Assembly (NCBI RefSeq): GCF_014621775.1
Contig: NZ_CP061204.1
Location: 3,802,501 to 3,866,500, forward strand
DNA: 64,000 nucleotides
Origin: Stenotrophomonas sp. 169
GTDB taxonomy: Bacteria; Pseudomonadota; Gammaproteobacteria; Xanthomonadales; Xanthomonadaceae
Reading direction: 5' to 3'
The notes under the pieces were generated by a model. That model had not been told where the DNA came from. It was given only the letters and a program-made list of their open reading frames with translations, and searched no databases. Made by a program: the position numbers and the translations under genes. Below, piece by piece: positions 18,398 through 26,652 of the stretch (position 1 is its first letter; the number at the start of each line of letters is the position of its first letter).

Positions 18398-19384
18398 ATG
18401 ACCACTACGCCCATCACCCTGATCGAAGCCATCACCCAGGCATTGGCCTGGGAGCTGGAGCACGACAAATCGGTGCTGGTGCTGGGTGAGGACGTCGGCG
18501 TCAACGGCGGCGTGTTCCGCGCCACCGCCGGCCTGCAGCAGCGCTTCGGCGCCAACCGCATCCTTGATACCCCGCTGGATGAAACCACCATCGCCGGCCT
18601 GACCATCGGCCTGGCCGCACAAGGCATGAAGCCGGTGGCCGAAGCGCAGTTCGACGGCTTCATGTACCCGATGGTCGACCACATCATCTGCCATGCCGCG
18701 CGCCTGCGTACTCGTACGCGTGGCCGCCTGCACTGCCCGATGGTGCTGCGCGTGCCGTGGGGCGGTGGCATCCGTGCACCGGAACACCACAGCGAAGCCA
18801 ACGAATCCATCTTCACCAACGTGCCGGGGCTGCGCGTGGTGCTGCCGTCCTCGCCGCAGCGTGCCTATGGCCTGCTGCTGGCCGCGATCCGCGAGCCGGA
18901 TCCGGTGATCTACATGGAGCCCAAGCGCATCTACCGCCAGTACAAGGAAGTGGTGGTCAACGATGGCGAGGCGCTACCGCTGGATGTGTGCTTTGTGCTG
19001 CGCGACGGTACCGACGTGACCCTGGTGACCTGGGGCGCGCAGGTGAAGGAAGCCCTGGAAGCGGCTGACAAGCTGGCCGGTGAGGGCATCAGTGCCGAAG
19101 TCATCGACGTCGCCACGCTGCGTCCGCTGGACTTCGCCACCATCGCCGAATCGGTCGCCAAGACCGGTCGCTGCGTGATCGTGCAGGAGGCGCCGAAGAC
19201 GGCGGGCTTCGGTGCGGAGATCGCCGCGCGCCTGGCCGAGGAATCGCTGTACGACCTGCTGGCCCCGGTGGAGCGCGTGACCGGCTATGACACGCACATT
19301 CCGTTGTTCCGCCTGGAAATGAAGTACCTGCCCAGCGTGGAGCGGATCGTCACGGCCGCCAAGCGCGCCATTGCGGCAGGCTGA
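18398..19384 (+). CDS. pdhB: Pyruvate (2-oxoacid) dehydrogenase E1 component, beta subunit
   Basis: 328 residues, standard for E1-beta. Contains LVLGEDVGVNGGVFRATAGL, AEAQFDGFMYPMVDHI and RVPWGGGIRAPEHHSE, the transketolase pyrimidine-domain signatures that complete the thiamine-diphosphate site with the alpha subunit. The ATG at 18398 follows a GGAG 12 bases upstream and gives the family N-terminus (MTTTPITLIEAI). An in-frame ATG at 18317, overlapping the alpha gene by 8 bases, would add 27 low-complexity residues and cannot be excluded. Confidence 0.9.
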   Translation: MTTTPITLIEAITQALAWELEHDKSVLVLGEDVGVNGGVFRATAGLQQRFGANRILDTPLDETTIAGLTIGLAAQGMKPVAEAQFDGFMYPMVDHIICHAARLRTRTRGRLHCPMVLRVPWGGGIRAPEHHSEANESIFTNVPGLRVVLPSSPQRAYGLLLAAIREPDPVIYMEPKRIYRQYKEVVVNDGEALPLDVCFVLRDGTDVTLVTWGAQVKEALEAADKLAGEGISAEVIDVATLRPLDFATIAESVAKTGRCVIVQEAPKTAGFGAEIAARLAEESLYDLLAPVERVTGYDTHIPLFRLEMKYLPSVERIVTAAKRAIAAG

Positions 19385-19385
19385 T

Positions 19386-19739
19386 ATGTGGGCCCGCCTG
19401 CTTGGCCCGTATCGCAGCCAGTACCCCAACCCGCTCCGGTTCCACACCGGCCAGATCGTCGAAGTCGGTGTACGTGACGAAGAATGGCCGGCCTTTGCCT
19501 GGGTGCGCACCACGGATGGGCGCGCCGGCTGGGCACCGGTCGCGTGGTTGCAGCGGCTTGATGAGGGTCGCGCGGAAGCCCTGCGCGACTACGATGCGCG
19601 CGAGCTGGATGTGGAAAACGGCGAGATGGTACGGCTACATCACGAACATGGGGGCTGGTGGTGGTCCGAGCGCGCAAACGGCGCGACGGGCTGGCTGCCG
19701 GCCCGCGAACTGGAACTGCTGGAAGAGAACTGCACATGA
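19386..19739 (+). CDS. Double SH3-like domain protein in the 2-oxoacid dehydrogenase operon
   Basis: 117 residues composed of two SH3-like beta modules. The first is FHTGQIVEVGVRDEEWPAFAWVRT...GWAPVAWLQRL, the second DYDARELDVENGEMVRLHHE...GGWWWSERANGATGWLPARELELL, with the paired Trp residues and the 'GW-x-P' ending typical of the fold. There is no signal peptide, so it is cytoplasmic. Its start sits one base after the pdhB stop and its stop overlaps the E2 start (ATGAG). Position between E1-beta and E2 suggests an assembly or regulatory role in the complex; this is inference. Confidence 0.85.
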   Translation: MWARLLGPYRSQYPNPLRFHTGQIVEVGVRDEEWPAFAWVRTTDGRAGWAPVAWLQRLDEGRAEALRDYDARELDVENGEMVRLHHEHGGWWWSERANGATGWLPARELELLEENCT

Positions 19740-21130
19740 GCCAGACCAAGAATTTCAACCTGCCCGACCTGGGCGAAGGCCTGCCGGACGCGACCATCGT
19801 GGAATGGTTCGTCAAGGAAGGCGACACGATCAAGCTGGACGAGCCGCTGGTATCGATGGAAACCGCCAAGGCCGTGGTCGAGGTGCCCTCGCCCGTCTCC
19901 GGCAAGATCCTGAAGCTGTCCGGTGCGGCGGGCGACATCATCCCGACCGGTGCCGTGCTGGCCAGTTTCGAGATCGACCCGAACATGCCGCAGCGTGCCG
20001 ATGGCCAGGACACCGGCCACAGCCATGGCCATGCCGCACCCGCAGCACCGTCGCCCACGCCGAGCACCGGCCAGCCCGCACCGGCACAGCCGGACAAGGT
20101 GGTGGCCTCTGACGAGGGGGGTGAGATCAAGGAAGGTGGCGAGCGCGATGACGCCGGCACCGTGGTGGGCGCGATGCAGAGCTCCAACACCGTGCACGCC
20201 GAACAGGCGGTGGCCGTAGGCGGGGTCAAGGCCGTACCCGCGGTGCGGGCCATGGCGCGCAAGCTGGGTGTCGACCTGTCGCGCGTGCGTGCCAGTGGCA
20301 CCGACAACGCAGTGACGATGGCGGACGTGAAGCAGGCGGCCGCCGATGGCAGTGCCAAAGTCGGATCGGCACCTGCGCCGGCTGCCATGCAGGCGATGGC
20401 CGCACCGGCCCCGGCCCGCGTGGAAAGCCAGCGCGCGCCGATGTCCGCCGCCGGCAAGCCGATGCGCACCCAGCCGCCGGGCGTGGTCGCCAAGGGCCAG
20501 CCGGAGCAGCTGAAGGGCGTGCGTCGGAACATGGCCCGTGTCATGGCCGACGCGCACAGCAAGGTCGTGCCGACCACGCTGAACGACGACGCCGACATCC
20601 ATGCCTGGCAGCCGGGCACCGACATGACCGGCCGCCTGGTGCGGGCGATCGTGGTGGCCTGCCAGAAGGTGCCGGCGCTCAACGCCTGGTTCGATGGCGA
20701 GGCGCTGACCCGCACCCTGCATGCGCACGTGGACGTGGGCATCGCGGTGGACACCGATGACGGCCTGTTCGTGCCGGCCCTGCGCAACGCGGACATGCTG
20801 GACGCACGTGGCATCCGCGAGGGCGTCAACCGCCTGCGCGAGCAGGTGGAAGGGCGCTTGATCGCCGCCTCCGAACTGAGCGGCTACACGATCTCGCTGT
20901 CCAACTTCGGCATGTTCGCCGGTCGCTACGCCACCCCTGTGGTCGTGCCGCCGTGCGTGGCGATCGTGGCCGCCGGTCGCGCCCGCCACCAGATGACCCC
21001 GGTGATGGGCGGCGTGGAAGCGCACAAGGTGATCCCGCTGTCGGTGACCTTCGACCACCGCGCCGCCACCGGCGGTGAGGCGGCACGCTTCCTGCGCACC
21101 ATGATGGACGATCTGGCACTGGCCAACTGA
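19736..21130 (+). CDS. pdhC: Dihydrolipoamide acyltransferase (E2) of 2-oxoacid dehydrogenase complex
   Basis: 464 residues. One lipoyl domain at the N-terminus with the lipoylation lysine in LVSMETAKAVVEVPSP, a Pro/Ala linker, a peripheral-subunit-binding domain (VRAMARKLGVDLSRVRASG), a second linker and the catalytic acyltransferase domain ending in VTFDHRAATGGEAARFL. The usual catalytic DHRxxDG is DHRAATG here: the His stays, but the Asp is Thr, as in some branched-chain or Xanthomonas-type E2 proteins. No E3 (lipoamide dehydrogenase) gene follows; REP elements end the operon. Start overlaps the SH3 gene stop by four bases. Confidence 0.9.
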   Translation: MSQTKNFNLPDLGEGLPDATIVEWFVKEGDTIKLDEPLVSMETAKAVVEVPSPVSGKILKLSGAAGDIIPTGAVLASFEIDPNMPQRADGQDTGHSHGHAAPAAPSPTPSTGQPAPAQPDKVVASDEGGEIKEGGERDDAGTVVGAMQSSNTVHAEQAVAVGGVKAVPAVRAMARKLGVDLSRVRASGTDNAVTMADVKQAAADGSAKVGSAPAPAAMQAMAAPAPARVESQRAPMSAAGKPMRTQPPGVVAKGQPEQLKGVRRNMARVMADAHSKVVPTTLNDDADIHAWQPGTDMTGRLVRAIVVACQKVPALNAWFDGEALTRTLHAHVDVGIAVDTDDGLFVPALRNADMLDARGIREGVNRLREQVEGRLIAASELSGYTISLSNFGMFAGRYATPVVVPPCVAIVAAGRARHQMTPVMGGVEAHKVIPLSVTFDHRAATGGEAARFLRTMMDDLALAN

Positions 21131-21134
21131 TCCG

Positions 21135-21157
21135 GTAGGGACGGCCGAGGGCCGTCA
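21135..21157 (+). repeat. GTAG-type REP element, single
   Basis: GTAGGGACGGCCGAGGGCCG begins five bases after the E2 stop and forms a short hairpin (ACGGCC / GGCCGT). It belongs to the GTAGTGACGGCC subtype that occurs again at 21237, 23558 and 37849. Confidence 0.7.
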
Positions 21158-21180
21158 GCGAAACCCGGAAGGCGTAGCGG

Positions 21181-21211
21181 GCAGGTTCCTTTGCAGGGCA
21201 AGGGAACCTGC
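21181..21211. terminator. 14-bp hairpin after the 2-oxoacid dehydrogenase operon
   Basis: GCAGGTTCCTTTGC and its complement, with one G-T pair, form a 14-bp stem closed by a 3-base loop (AGG). It lies 50 bases past the E2 stop, between two REP elements. There is no T-run, so it may be an mRNA 3'-end stabiliser rather than an intrinsic terminator. Confidence 0.5.
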
Positions 21212-21236
21212 CCCAACCAAGCCCCCCGCTTGTCCG

Positions 21237-21260
21237 GTAGTGACGGCCGCTGGCCGTCAG
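21237..21260 (+). repeat. GTAG-type REP element, single
   Basis: GTAGTGACGGCCGCTGGCCG with a complete hairpin (TGACGGCC / GGCCGTCA). Second REP of the gap that separates the convergent E2 and oxidoreductase genes. Confidence 0.75.
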
Positions 21261-21276
21261 CGAAACACTCGTGGGC

Positions 21277-21912
21277 TCAGCCCGCGAGGTCCCGCGCAGC
21301 CACCACCTGTTCGCCCGGCCGCGGCACCAACGCCGCTTCCACCAGCGTCGCTGCGATCTTCTCCGCCGGATTGATCCGCCAACCGCGCGGCAGCACCGGA
21401 CCCAGCAGGCCCAGCACCTTCGATGCCAGATGTTCCCCTGTGCGCTTCTGCGCGCGCTCGCCGCCGATCAGCCCCGGCCGCACCAGGGTCAGCGAATCAA
21501 AGCCCAGCTCACGCAGATCCTGCTCCAGATCGCCCTTGACCCGGTTGTAGAAGAACCGCGAGCCCGCATCCGCGCCCGCCGCCGAATTGAGCACGAACGT
21601 GGCAGCGCCATGCGCATGCGCCTGGCCGGCAAAGGTGAGCGGGTAGTCATGGTCGATGCGCCGGAAGGCCTCGCGGCTGCCGGCCTGGGCCAGCGTGCTG
21701 CCCAGCGCGCAGACCACCGCATCCACCGCCCACCACGGCGCGGTACCGGGCAGTTGCTCGAAATCCAGCACCGGGTTGTCCAGCTTTGCCGCGCTCATTG
21801 GCAGCGGGCGTCGCGTGGGCGCGATCAGCGCCGTGCAGCGCGTATCCTCCAGCAGAATCTGCAGCGCCTGGCCACCCACCAGACCCGTTGCTCCCAGCAG
21901 CATCACCCGCAT
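21277..21912 (-). CDS. NAD(P)-binding Rossmann-fold oxidoreductase (HTATIP2/TIP30-like)
   Basis: 211 residues. Begins with the dinucleotide-binding MRVMLLGATGLVGGQALQIL, then VDAVVCALGSTLAQAGSREAF, the YNRVKGDLEQDL active-site-like Tyr-x-x-x-Lys and LTLVRPGLIGGER. This layout matches small atypical short-chain dehydrogenases near TIP30 and YwnB/Oxidoreductase HTATIP2. Substrate unknown. Start at the ATG directly before the glycine motif; the frame is open much further upstream only as a mirror of the neighbouring diguanylate cyclase gene. Divergent from the cyclase. Confidence 0.82.
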   Translation of the reverse strand: MRVMLLGATGLVGGQALQILLEDTRCTALIAPTRRPLPMSAAKLDNPVLDFEQLPGTAPWWAVDAVVCALGSTLAQAGSREAFRRIDHDYPLTFAGQAHAHGAATFVLNSAAGADAGSRFFYNRVKGDLEQDLRELGFDSLTLVRPGLIGGERAQKRTGEHLASKVLGLLGPVLPRGWRINPAEKIAATLVEAALVPRPGEQVVAARDLAG

Positions 21913-22023
21913 CGTCCTCTCCCATGGCGCGTTGCTGCCATCGTGAGGGCTGGACAGGTATAAAGCCAACGTCGACCGCGCCGATATGCTGTCACCAGCC
22001 CCCACCTCCCTACGGATCACCGC

Positions 22024-23553
22024 ATGACGGACCGCCCTGTACCACGCCCTGCCGCCGGCACCCAGCTCGGGCCGCTGGCGCATGTGCGTGCCGCACCGGC
22101 AACGTCCGATGCGGGCCCGCGCCGCGTTGATGGGCGGACGCTGCAGCAGATCTTCATCGGCGCAGAGCAGCCAGAGACGCTGCTGGCGGCGTTCGCCGAC
22201 GGCATGGCGACCCTTCCCGGCGAGCTGGGCGACATGGGCGACCGCCTGCAATCGGCGCAGGCCGGCGCGGACTGGCCCCGCTATGGCCGGGCGATGCGGC
22301 AGCTGATCGACAAATACATCCGCACCATCGAACAGCATTCCCCGGCCGGCCAGCCCGACAGCGAGCGCCTGCGCGAGCAGCTGCGCCACGTGCTGGGCAT
22401 CACCGTGGCCAGCCTGCTGCAGCACGACCCGCAATTGCGCGAGCAGGCCATCACCCAGGCCGCCGCATGGAAGCAGTGGCAGCCTGGGCAACCGCTGGAT
22501 GGACTGGAAAACAACCTGCGCGAGCTGGGCCACCAGATCGGCGTACGCAGCGAGGCGTGGCACGAACGCGACGAACTGCTGTTGGGCCTGTTCGACCTGC
22601 TGCTGGAAAACATCAGCGAGCTGCTGGACGACGGCGCGTGGCTGCACGGACAGATCGATGCGGTGCGCCAGCTGCTGGCCGGGCCCTTGGATACGTCGGC
22701 CGTCGAACGCACCCGCGCCGAGCTGCGCCAGGTGATCTACAAACAGGGCCTGCTCAAGCAGGGCATCACCGATTCCAAGGCGGCCATGCGCGGGCTGATG
22801 GGCGATTTCGTGCAGCAGCTTGATGGCATGGCCAACAGCACCGGCGAATATCACGATCGCATCAGCAGCTACGCGTTGGCCCTGCGCGAGGCACGCAGCA
22901 TCGCCGATCTCAACCAACTGCTGCAGGGCGTGCTGCACGACACCGGCCGCGTGCAGCAGCAGGCCGCGCAGGCCCGTGATCATCTGGCCAATGCGCGGCT
23001 GGAAGTGGAAGTGGCCGAACAGCGCATCGCCCAGCTGGAGAATGACCTGCGGGAAGTGACCGACCTGGTCCGCACCGATCCCCTGACCGGCGCACTCAAC
23101 CGGCGCGGCCTGGACGACCTGCTGCAATCCGAACTCGCCCGCTCATCGCGGGGCGGCAGCGCGCTGTCGGTGGCGGTGATCGACCTGGACGAGTTCGGCC
23201 AGACCAATTCCCAGTACGGTCACGCAGGCGGTGACGCGGTGCTTCGCCATTTCGTCAGTGTCTGCCAGTTGCTGCTGCGGGCCAGTGACAGCGTGGCGCG
23301 GCTGGGCGGCGACGAGTTCGTGTTGGTGATGCCCGATACCCCCGGGGCCGACAGCATGTCCACCCTGCAGCGCCTGCAGCGTTCGCTGGCGCAGCGCGTG
23401 CTGCACGTGCAGGACCACCGCGTGCCGGTGCACTTCAGCGCCGGCCTGACGCAGTGGCAGCCGACCGACAGCGCCGAAACCCTGCTGCGACGCGCCGACG
23501 AGGCCCTGTACGCGGCCAAGCGCGAGGGCCGCAACCGCGTACAGGCCGGTTGA
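22024..23553 (+). CDS. Diguanylate cyclase with long helical N-terminal region
   Basis: 509 residues. The C-terminal 170 residues are a GGDEF domain with the active-site motif at residues 428-432 (RLGGDEFVLV) and a complete allosteric I-site RASD located five residues before it, so feedback inhibition by c-di-GMP is expected. The first 330 residues have no membrane helix or signal and are rich in Leu, Gln, Glu and Arg; residues about 310-345 (QAARDHLANARLEVEVAEQR-type heptads) form a coiled coil that would dimerise the cyclase. The N-terminal part resembles the cytosolic sensory region of Xanthomonas/Pseudomonas SiaD-unlike cyclases and is otherwise unassigned. No EAL domain. Confidence 0.88.
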   Translation: MTDRPVPRPAAGTQLGPLAHVRAAPATSDAGPRRVDGRTLQQIFIGAEQPETLLAAFADGMATLPGELGDMGDRLQSAQAGADWPRYGRAMRQLIDKYIRTIEQHSPAGQPDSERLREQLRHVLGITVASLLQHDPQLREQAITQAAAWKQWQPGQPLDGLENNLRELGHQIGVRSEAWHERDELLLGLFDLLLENISELLDDGAWLHGQIDAVRQLLAGPLDTSAVERTRAELRQVIYKQGLLKQGITDSKAAMRGLMGDFVQQLDGMANSTGEYHDRISSYALALREARSIADLNQLLQGVLHDTGRVQQQAAQARDHLANARLEVEVAEQRIAQLENDLREVTDLVRTDPLTGALNRRGLDDLLQSELARSSRGGSALSVAVIDLDEFGQTNSQYGHAGGDAVLRHFVSVCQLLLRASDSVARLGGDEFVLVMPDTPGADSMSTLQRLQRSLAQRVLHVQDHRVPVHFSAGLTQWQPTDSAETLLRRADEALYAAKREGRNRVQAG

Positions 23554-23557
23554 CCCG

Positions 23558-23590
23558 GTAGTGACGGCCAACGGACGTCGGGCCGTCCGG
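23558..23590 (+). repeat. GTAG-type REP element, degraded
   Basis: GTAGTGACGGCCAACGGACG followed by TCGGGCCGTC; the right arm has lost part of the complementarity seen at 21237. It lies between the convergent cyclase and DUF808 genes. Confidence 0.6.
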
Positions 23591-23593
23591 CTT

Positions 23594-24535
23594 TCAGTGT
23601 GCGGGCTTGCCGCGCAGCTTCTGCACCAGCATCACCGCTCCCAGCACCAGCGCACCGACCACCAGGCCCACGCCCACGTTCACCAGTGCATTGATCAGCC
23701 AGGCCCACTGGCCTTCGCCGCCATGCTCCAGCACCCAGTGGTGCAGCGGCGGCACGTTGTGCACCAGGATGCCTCCGCCGACCAGGAACATCGCGGCCGT
23801 ACCGGCGATGGACAGGAACTTCATCAGCCAGGGGGCACCGGCCACCATGCCGCGTCCGAACGCGGCCACCGCACCGCCCTTCTTCGCCAGGTAGAGACCC
23901 GCGTCGTCGATCTTGACGATGCCGCCGACCAGTCCGTAGACGAACACCGTCATCGCCACGGCCACCACGCTCAAGGTCAGCACCTGCTGCATGAACGCCG
24001 CGCCGGAAGACACCACCACGCCCAGGGTCAGCACGATCACCTCGGCCGACAGGATGAAATCGGTGCGGATGGCGCCCTTCACCTTGTCCTTCTCGAAGGC
24101 CACCATGTCCACCGTGTCGTCGGCCAGCGCCTGCCGACGCTCTGCCTGCTTCGCTTCGTCTTCCTCGGCCGGGTGCAGGAAGCGGTGTGCCAGCTTCTCC
24201 ACGCCCTCGTAGCAGAGGAAGGCACCGCCCAGCATCATCAACGGCACGATCAGGGGCACGTTGTACCCGCGGGATTTCAACCACGCCTCCAAGGCGCTGA
24301 TCGCCAAGGCGGCCGGCACCAGGATCAGCTTGTTGACGAACGAGCCCTTGGCCACCGCCCAGATCACCGGCAGTTCGCGGTTCGCGCTCATGCCCGTGAC
24401 CTGCTGTGCATTGAGCGCCAGATCGTCTCCCAGCACACCGGCGGTCTTCTTCGCGGCGACTTTGGTCAGGACCGCCACATCGTCCAGCAGCGTGGCGATG
24501 TCATCGAGCAGGGTGAACAGGCTGGCACCGGCCAT
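23594..24535 (-). CDS. DUF808 family inner-membrane protein (YedI-like)
   Basis: 313 residues with the DUF808 start MAGASLFTLLDDIATLLDDV and KKTAGVLGDDLALNAQQV. Five to six hydrophobic helices follow, including IWAVAKGSFVNKLILVPAAL, VPLIVPLMMLGGAFLCYEG and IVLTLGVVVSSGAAFMQQVL. Function of the family is unknown; E. coli YedI is the best-known relative. Length is normal. Divergent from the UbiB-like gene across a region that contains an inverted repeat. Confidence 0.88.
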   Translation of the reverse strand: MAGASLFTLLDDIATLLDDVAVLTKVAAKKTAGVLGDDLALNAQQVTGMSANRELPVIWAVAKGSFVNKLILVPAALAISALEAWLKSRGYNVPLIVPLMMLGGAFLCYEGVEKLAHRFLHPAEEDEAKQAERRQALADDTVDMVAFEKDKVKGAIRTDFILSAEVIVLTLGVVVSSGAAFMQQVLTLSVVAVAMTVFVYGLVGGIVKIDDAGLYLAKKGGAVAAFGRGMVAGAPWLMKFLSIAGTAAMFLVGGGILVHNVPPLHHWVLEHGGEGQWAWLINALVNVGVGLVVGALVLGAVMLVQKLRGKPAH

Positions 24536-24588
24536 GGAGGGTCCATCATCAAAGGGGGAGGAAGAAGGCGGATTCTGACCTAAAAGGC

Positions 24589-24617
24589 GTGAATCCCAAA
24601 CTACATCCGGGATTCAC
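24589..24617. promoter_or_regulatory. Perfect inverted repeat between divergent DUF808 and UbiB-like genes
   Basis: GTGAATCCC and GGGATTCAC, 9 bp each, are separated by 11 bases. The element lies in the 139-bp shared upstream region, 53 bases before the DUF808 start and 57 before the kinase start. It could be an operator controlling both genes or a hairpin in a leader. No T-run follows. Confidence 0.4.
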
Positions 24618-24674
24618 CACTCCACCACCTTCCCCCCGCCACACTGGGCCTCCTGCACCATCGCGGAGTCCTGC

Positions 24675-26363
24675 TTGAACAACCCGCCTGCCGCGTCTGC
24701 CAACCCGCCGCTGATCACCGGCATGAACCGCCGCAGCCAGATCCTGCGGCTGTTGATGCGCTACCGCAATTCCGGCGTGTTCTCCGGCATGAACCTGGAC
24801 GCTGCAGGCGCACCCGACGTGCCGCCGGACGGCAATCCGGAGCAGTTCGTCACCGACCTGGAATCCCTCGGCCCGACCTTCGTCAAGCTGGGGCAGATGC
24901 TGTCCACCCGGCCGGACATGGTGCCGGTGGAGTTCGCCACGGCGCTGGAGCGGATGCAGGAAAGCGTTGCGCCGATCCCGGTGGAGCGGATTCACGCCAT
25001 CATCGAGAAGGAACTGGGCGCCACCGTCTCCACGTTGTTCGCCAGTTTCGATCCAGTTCCGCTGGGCTGCGCCTCCATTGCCCAGGTGCACCGTGCCACG
25101 CTGCGCGATGGCCGCGAAGTCGCTGTCAAAGTGCAGAAGCCCGAGGTCGCCGCGCAGCTGCGATCAGATCTGGAAGCGCTGCGCAGTTTTGTGCTGGCCG
25201 CCGACCACCTGACCCAGGTGGGGCGCCGTGTGCGCCTGCGCGACTGGTTGAACGAGTTCGCCAAGACCCTGATGCAGGAGCTGGATTACCAGGCAGAAGC
25301 AGAAAACCTGCAGCGCTTCGGCCAACACCTGCGACCGTTCAAGCCGCTGTGGGTCCCGCAGCCCATCTGGGACTACTGCAGCAACCGCGTGCTGACGATG
25401 CAGCTCGCCGACGGCGTGCGCGTGGACATGATTCCGGATATCCGGCGCACCGAACACTCCATGGACCCGCTGGCGGCTGCGCTGATCCGCGGCTACCTGG
25501 ACCAGATTTTCGTGCACGGCGAAATCCACGCCGACCCGCATCCCGGCAACCTGCGCGTGACCCACGACGGCCGCTTGGCCATCTTCGACCTGGGCATGGT
25601 CGCGCATATGCCGCCGCGCCTGCGCGAGCGTCTGTTGAAGGTATTGTTCGCTGCGGTGGATGGCCGTGGCGAGGAAGTGGCCGATGAGATCATCGCGATC
25701 AGCACACGGCTGGAGTCGTTCGAAGAAGAACGCTACCTGCGCGAGACCGGCCAGATGATTGCACGGTACGCCGCCAGCAATCACTACTCCGAAGGCCGCG
25801 TGGTGCTGGACATGGTGCGTATCGCCACCGCCAGCGGCCTGCGCACGCCGCCGGAACTGAGCCTGATCGGCAAGGCCCTGTTGAACCTGGAATCGGTGTG
25901 CCGCCTGCTGTCACCGACACTGGATACGCGACGCATCGTCGAGAAGCAGCTGCAGCACGTGATGCGCGCGCGGCTGAAGAAATCATTGTCGGCGGCCAAC
26001 CTGGCCAGCGAAGCGATGGAAGTGCAGGAACTGCTGCGCGTCGGCCCCCGCAAGATGACCGACATCCTCGCATTACTGGCTGAAAACCGGCTGCAGATGA
26101 AGGTGACGGGGCTGGAAGAATCGCGCCTGATGGAAAACCTGCAGAAGATCGCCAACCGCGTGTCGGCCGGCATCGTCACCGCCGCGCTGATCCTGGCGTC
26201 GGCGCTGATGATGAAAGTGGACAACGGCGTGCATCTGTTCGGCTACCCCGCGATCGCGATGATACTGATGTTGATCGGCGTATTCCTCGGCCTGGGCATC
26301 ATCACCAGCGCACTACTGTTCGACCGCCGCGCCCGCGCCCGCGAAGAACGCGGCCACCGGTAG
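24675..26363 (+). CDS. ABC1/UbiB-family atypical kinase
   Basis: 562 residues, length and layout of UbiB/AarF proteins that support ubiquinone biosynthesis. Hallmarks: the KxGQ motif FVKLGQMLSTRPDMVP, the Ala-rich nucleotide loop PLGCASIAQVHRA, VAVKVQKP with the ATP lysine, EIHADPHPGNLRV and the metal-binding IFDLGMVAH. Two C-terminal membrane helices (GIVTAALILASALMM; AIAMILMLIGVFLGLGIITS) anchor it to the inner membrane. A TTG start is chosen because GGAG lies 10 bases upstream; an ATG 48 bases later is an alternative. The TAG stop codon is itself part of a GTAG REP fragment. As no ubi genes adjoin, it may be the second UbiB paralogue common in this family. Confidence 0.88.
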   Translation: MNNPPAASANPPLITGMNRRSQILRLLMRYRNSGVFSGMNLDAAGAPDVPPDGNPEQFVTDLESLGPTFVKLGQMLSTRPDMVPVEFATALERMQESVAPIPVERIHAIIEKELGATVSTLFASFDPVPLGCASIAQVHRATLRDGREVAVKVQKPEVAAQLRSDLEALRSFVLAADHLTQVGRRVRLRDWLNEFAKTLMQELDYQAEAENLQRFGQHLRPFKPLWVPQPIWDYCSNRVLTMQLADGVRVDMIPDIRRTEHSMDPLAAALIRGYLDQIFVHGEIHADPHPGNLRVTHDGRLAIFDLGMVAHMPPRLRERLLKVLFAAVDGRGEEVADEIIAISTRLESFEEERYLRETGQMIARYAASNHYSEGRVVLDMVRIATASGLRTPPELSLIGKALLNLESVCRLLSPTLDTRRIVEKQLQHVMRARLKKSLSAANLASEAMEVQELLRVGPRKMTDILALLAENRLQMKVTGLEESRLMENLQKIANRVSAGIVTAALILASALMMKVDNGVHLFGYPAIAMILMLIGVFLGLGIITSALLFDRRARAREERGHR

Positions 26364-26373
26364 AGCCAAAAAG

Positions 26374-26440
26374 GTAGAGCCGACTTCAGTCGGCTGCTGG
26401 CGCATTACGGTTGAAGCCAGCCGACTGAAGTCGGCTCTAC
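26374..26440. repeat. GTAG-type REP inverted dimer
   Basis: GTAGAGCCGACTTCAGTCGG on the left and its complement ending in GGCTCTAC on the right, 67 bp. A partial copy (GTAGAGCC) starts 13 bases earlier and supplies the stop codon of the preceding gene. Confidence 0.85.
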
Positions 26441-26652
26441 CCATGCGTATCACCCCGCGCGCCATCGCGCGATTCACACCAACGCCACAAAGCTGACGAT
26501 TTATCCAGTTTTGTCGCTTTCGACGAACATTTCAGTCAGGTTCGTGCAGGCATGATCGGGTCATCGGTCTGTCATGTTGTTGTGGTTGGCAGTCCGGTCG
26601 AGATGGACACGCGTCGGTACGACGTCCATCACCACCTCCGTCACTGCCGAAT

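Noticed and set aside
21277..23127. A 616-codon minus-strand frame spanning the oxidoreductase and the diguanylate cyclase gene
   Set aside because: Only the last 211 codons show protein features. The rest mirrors the cyclase gene, whose GGDEF motif and codon pattern on the plus strand are convincing.
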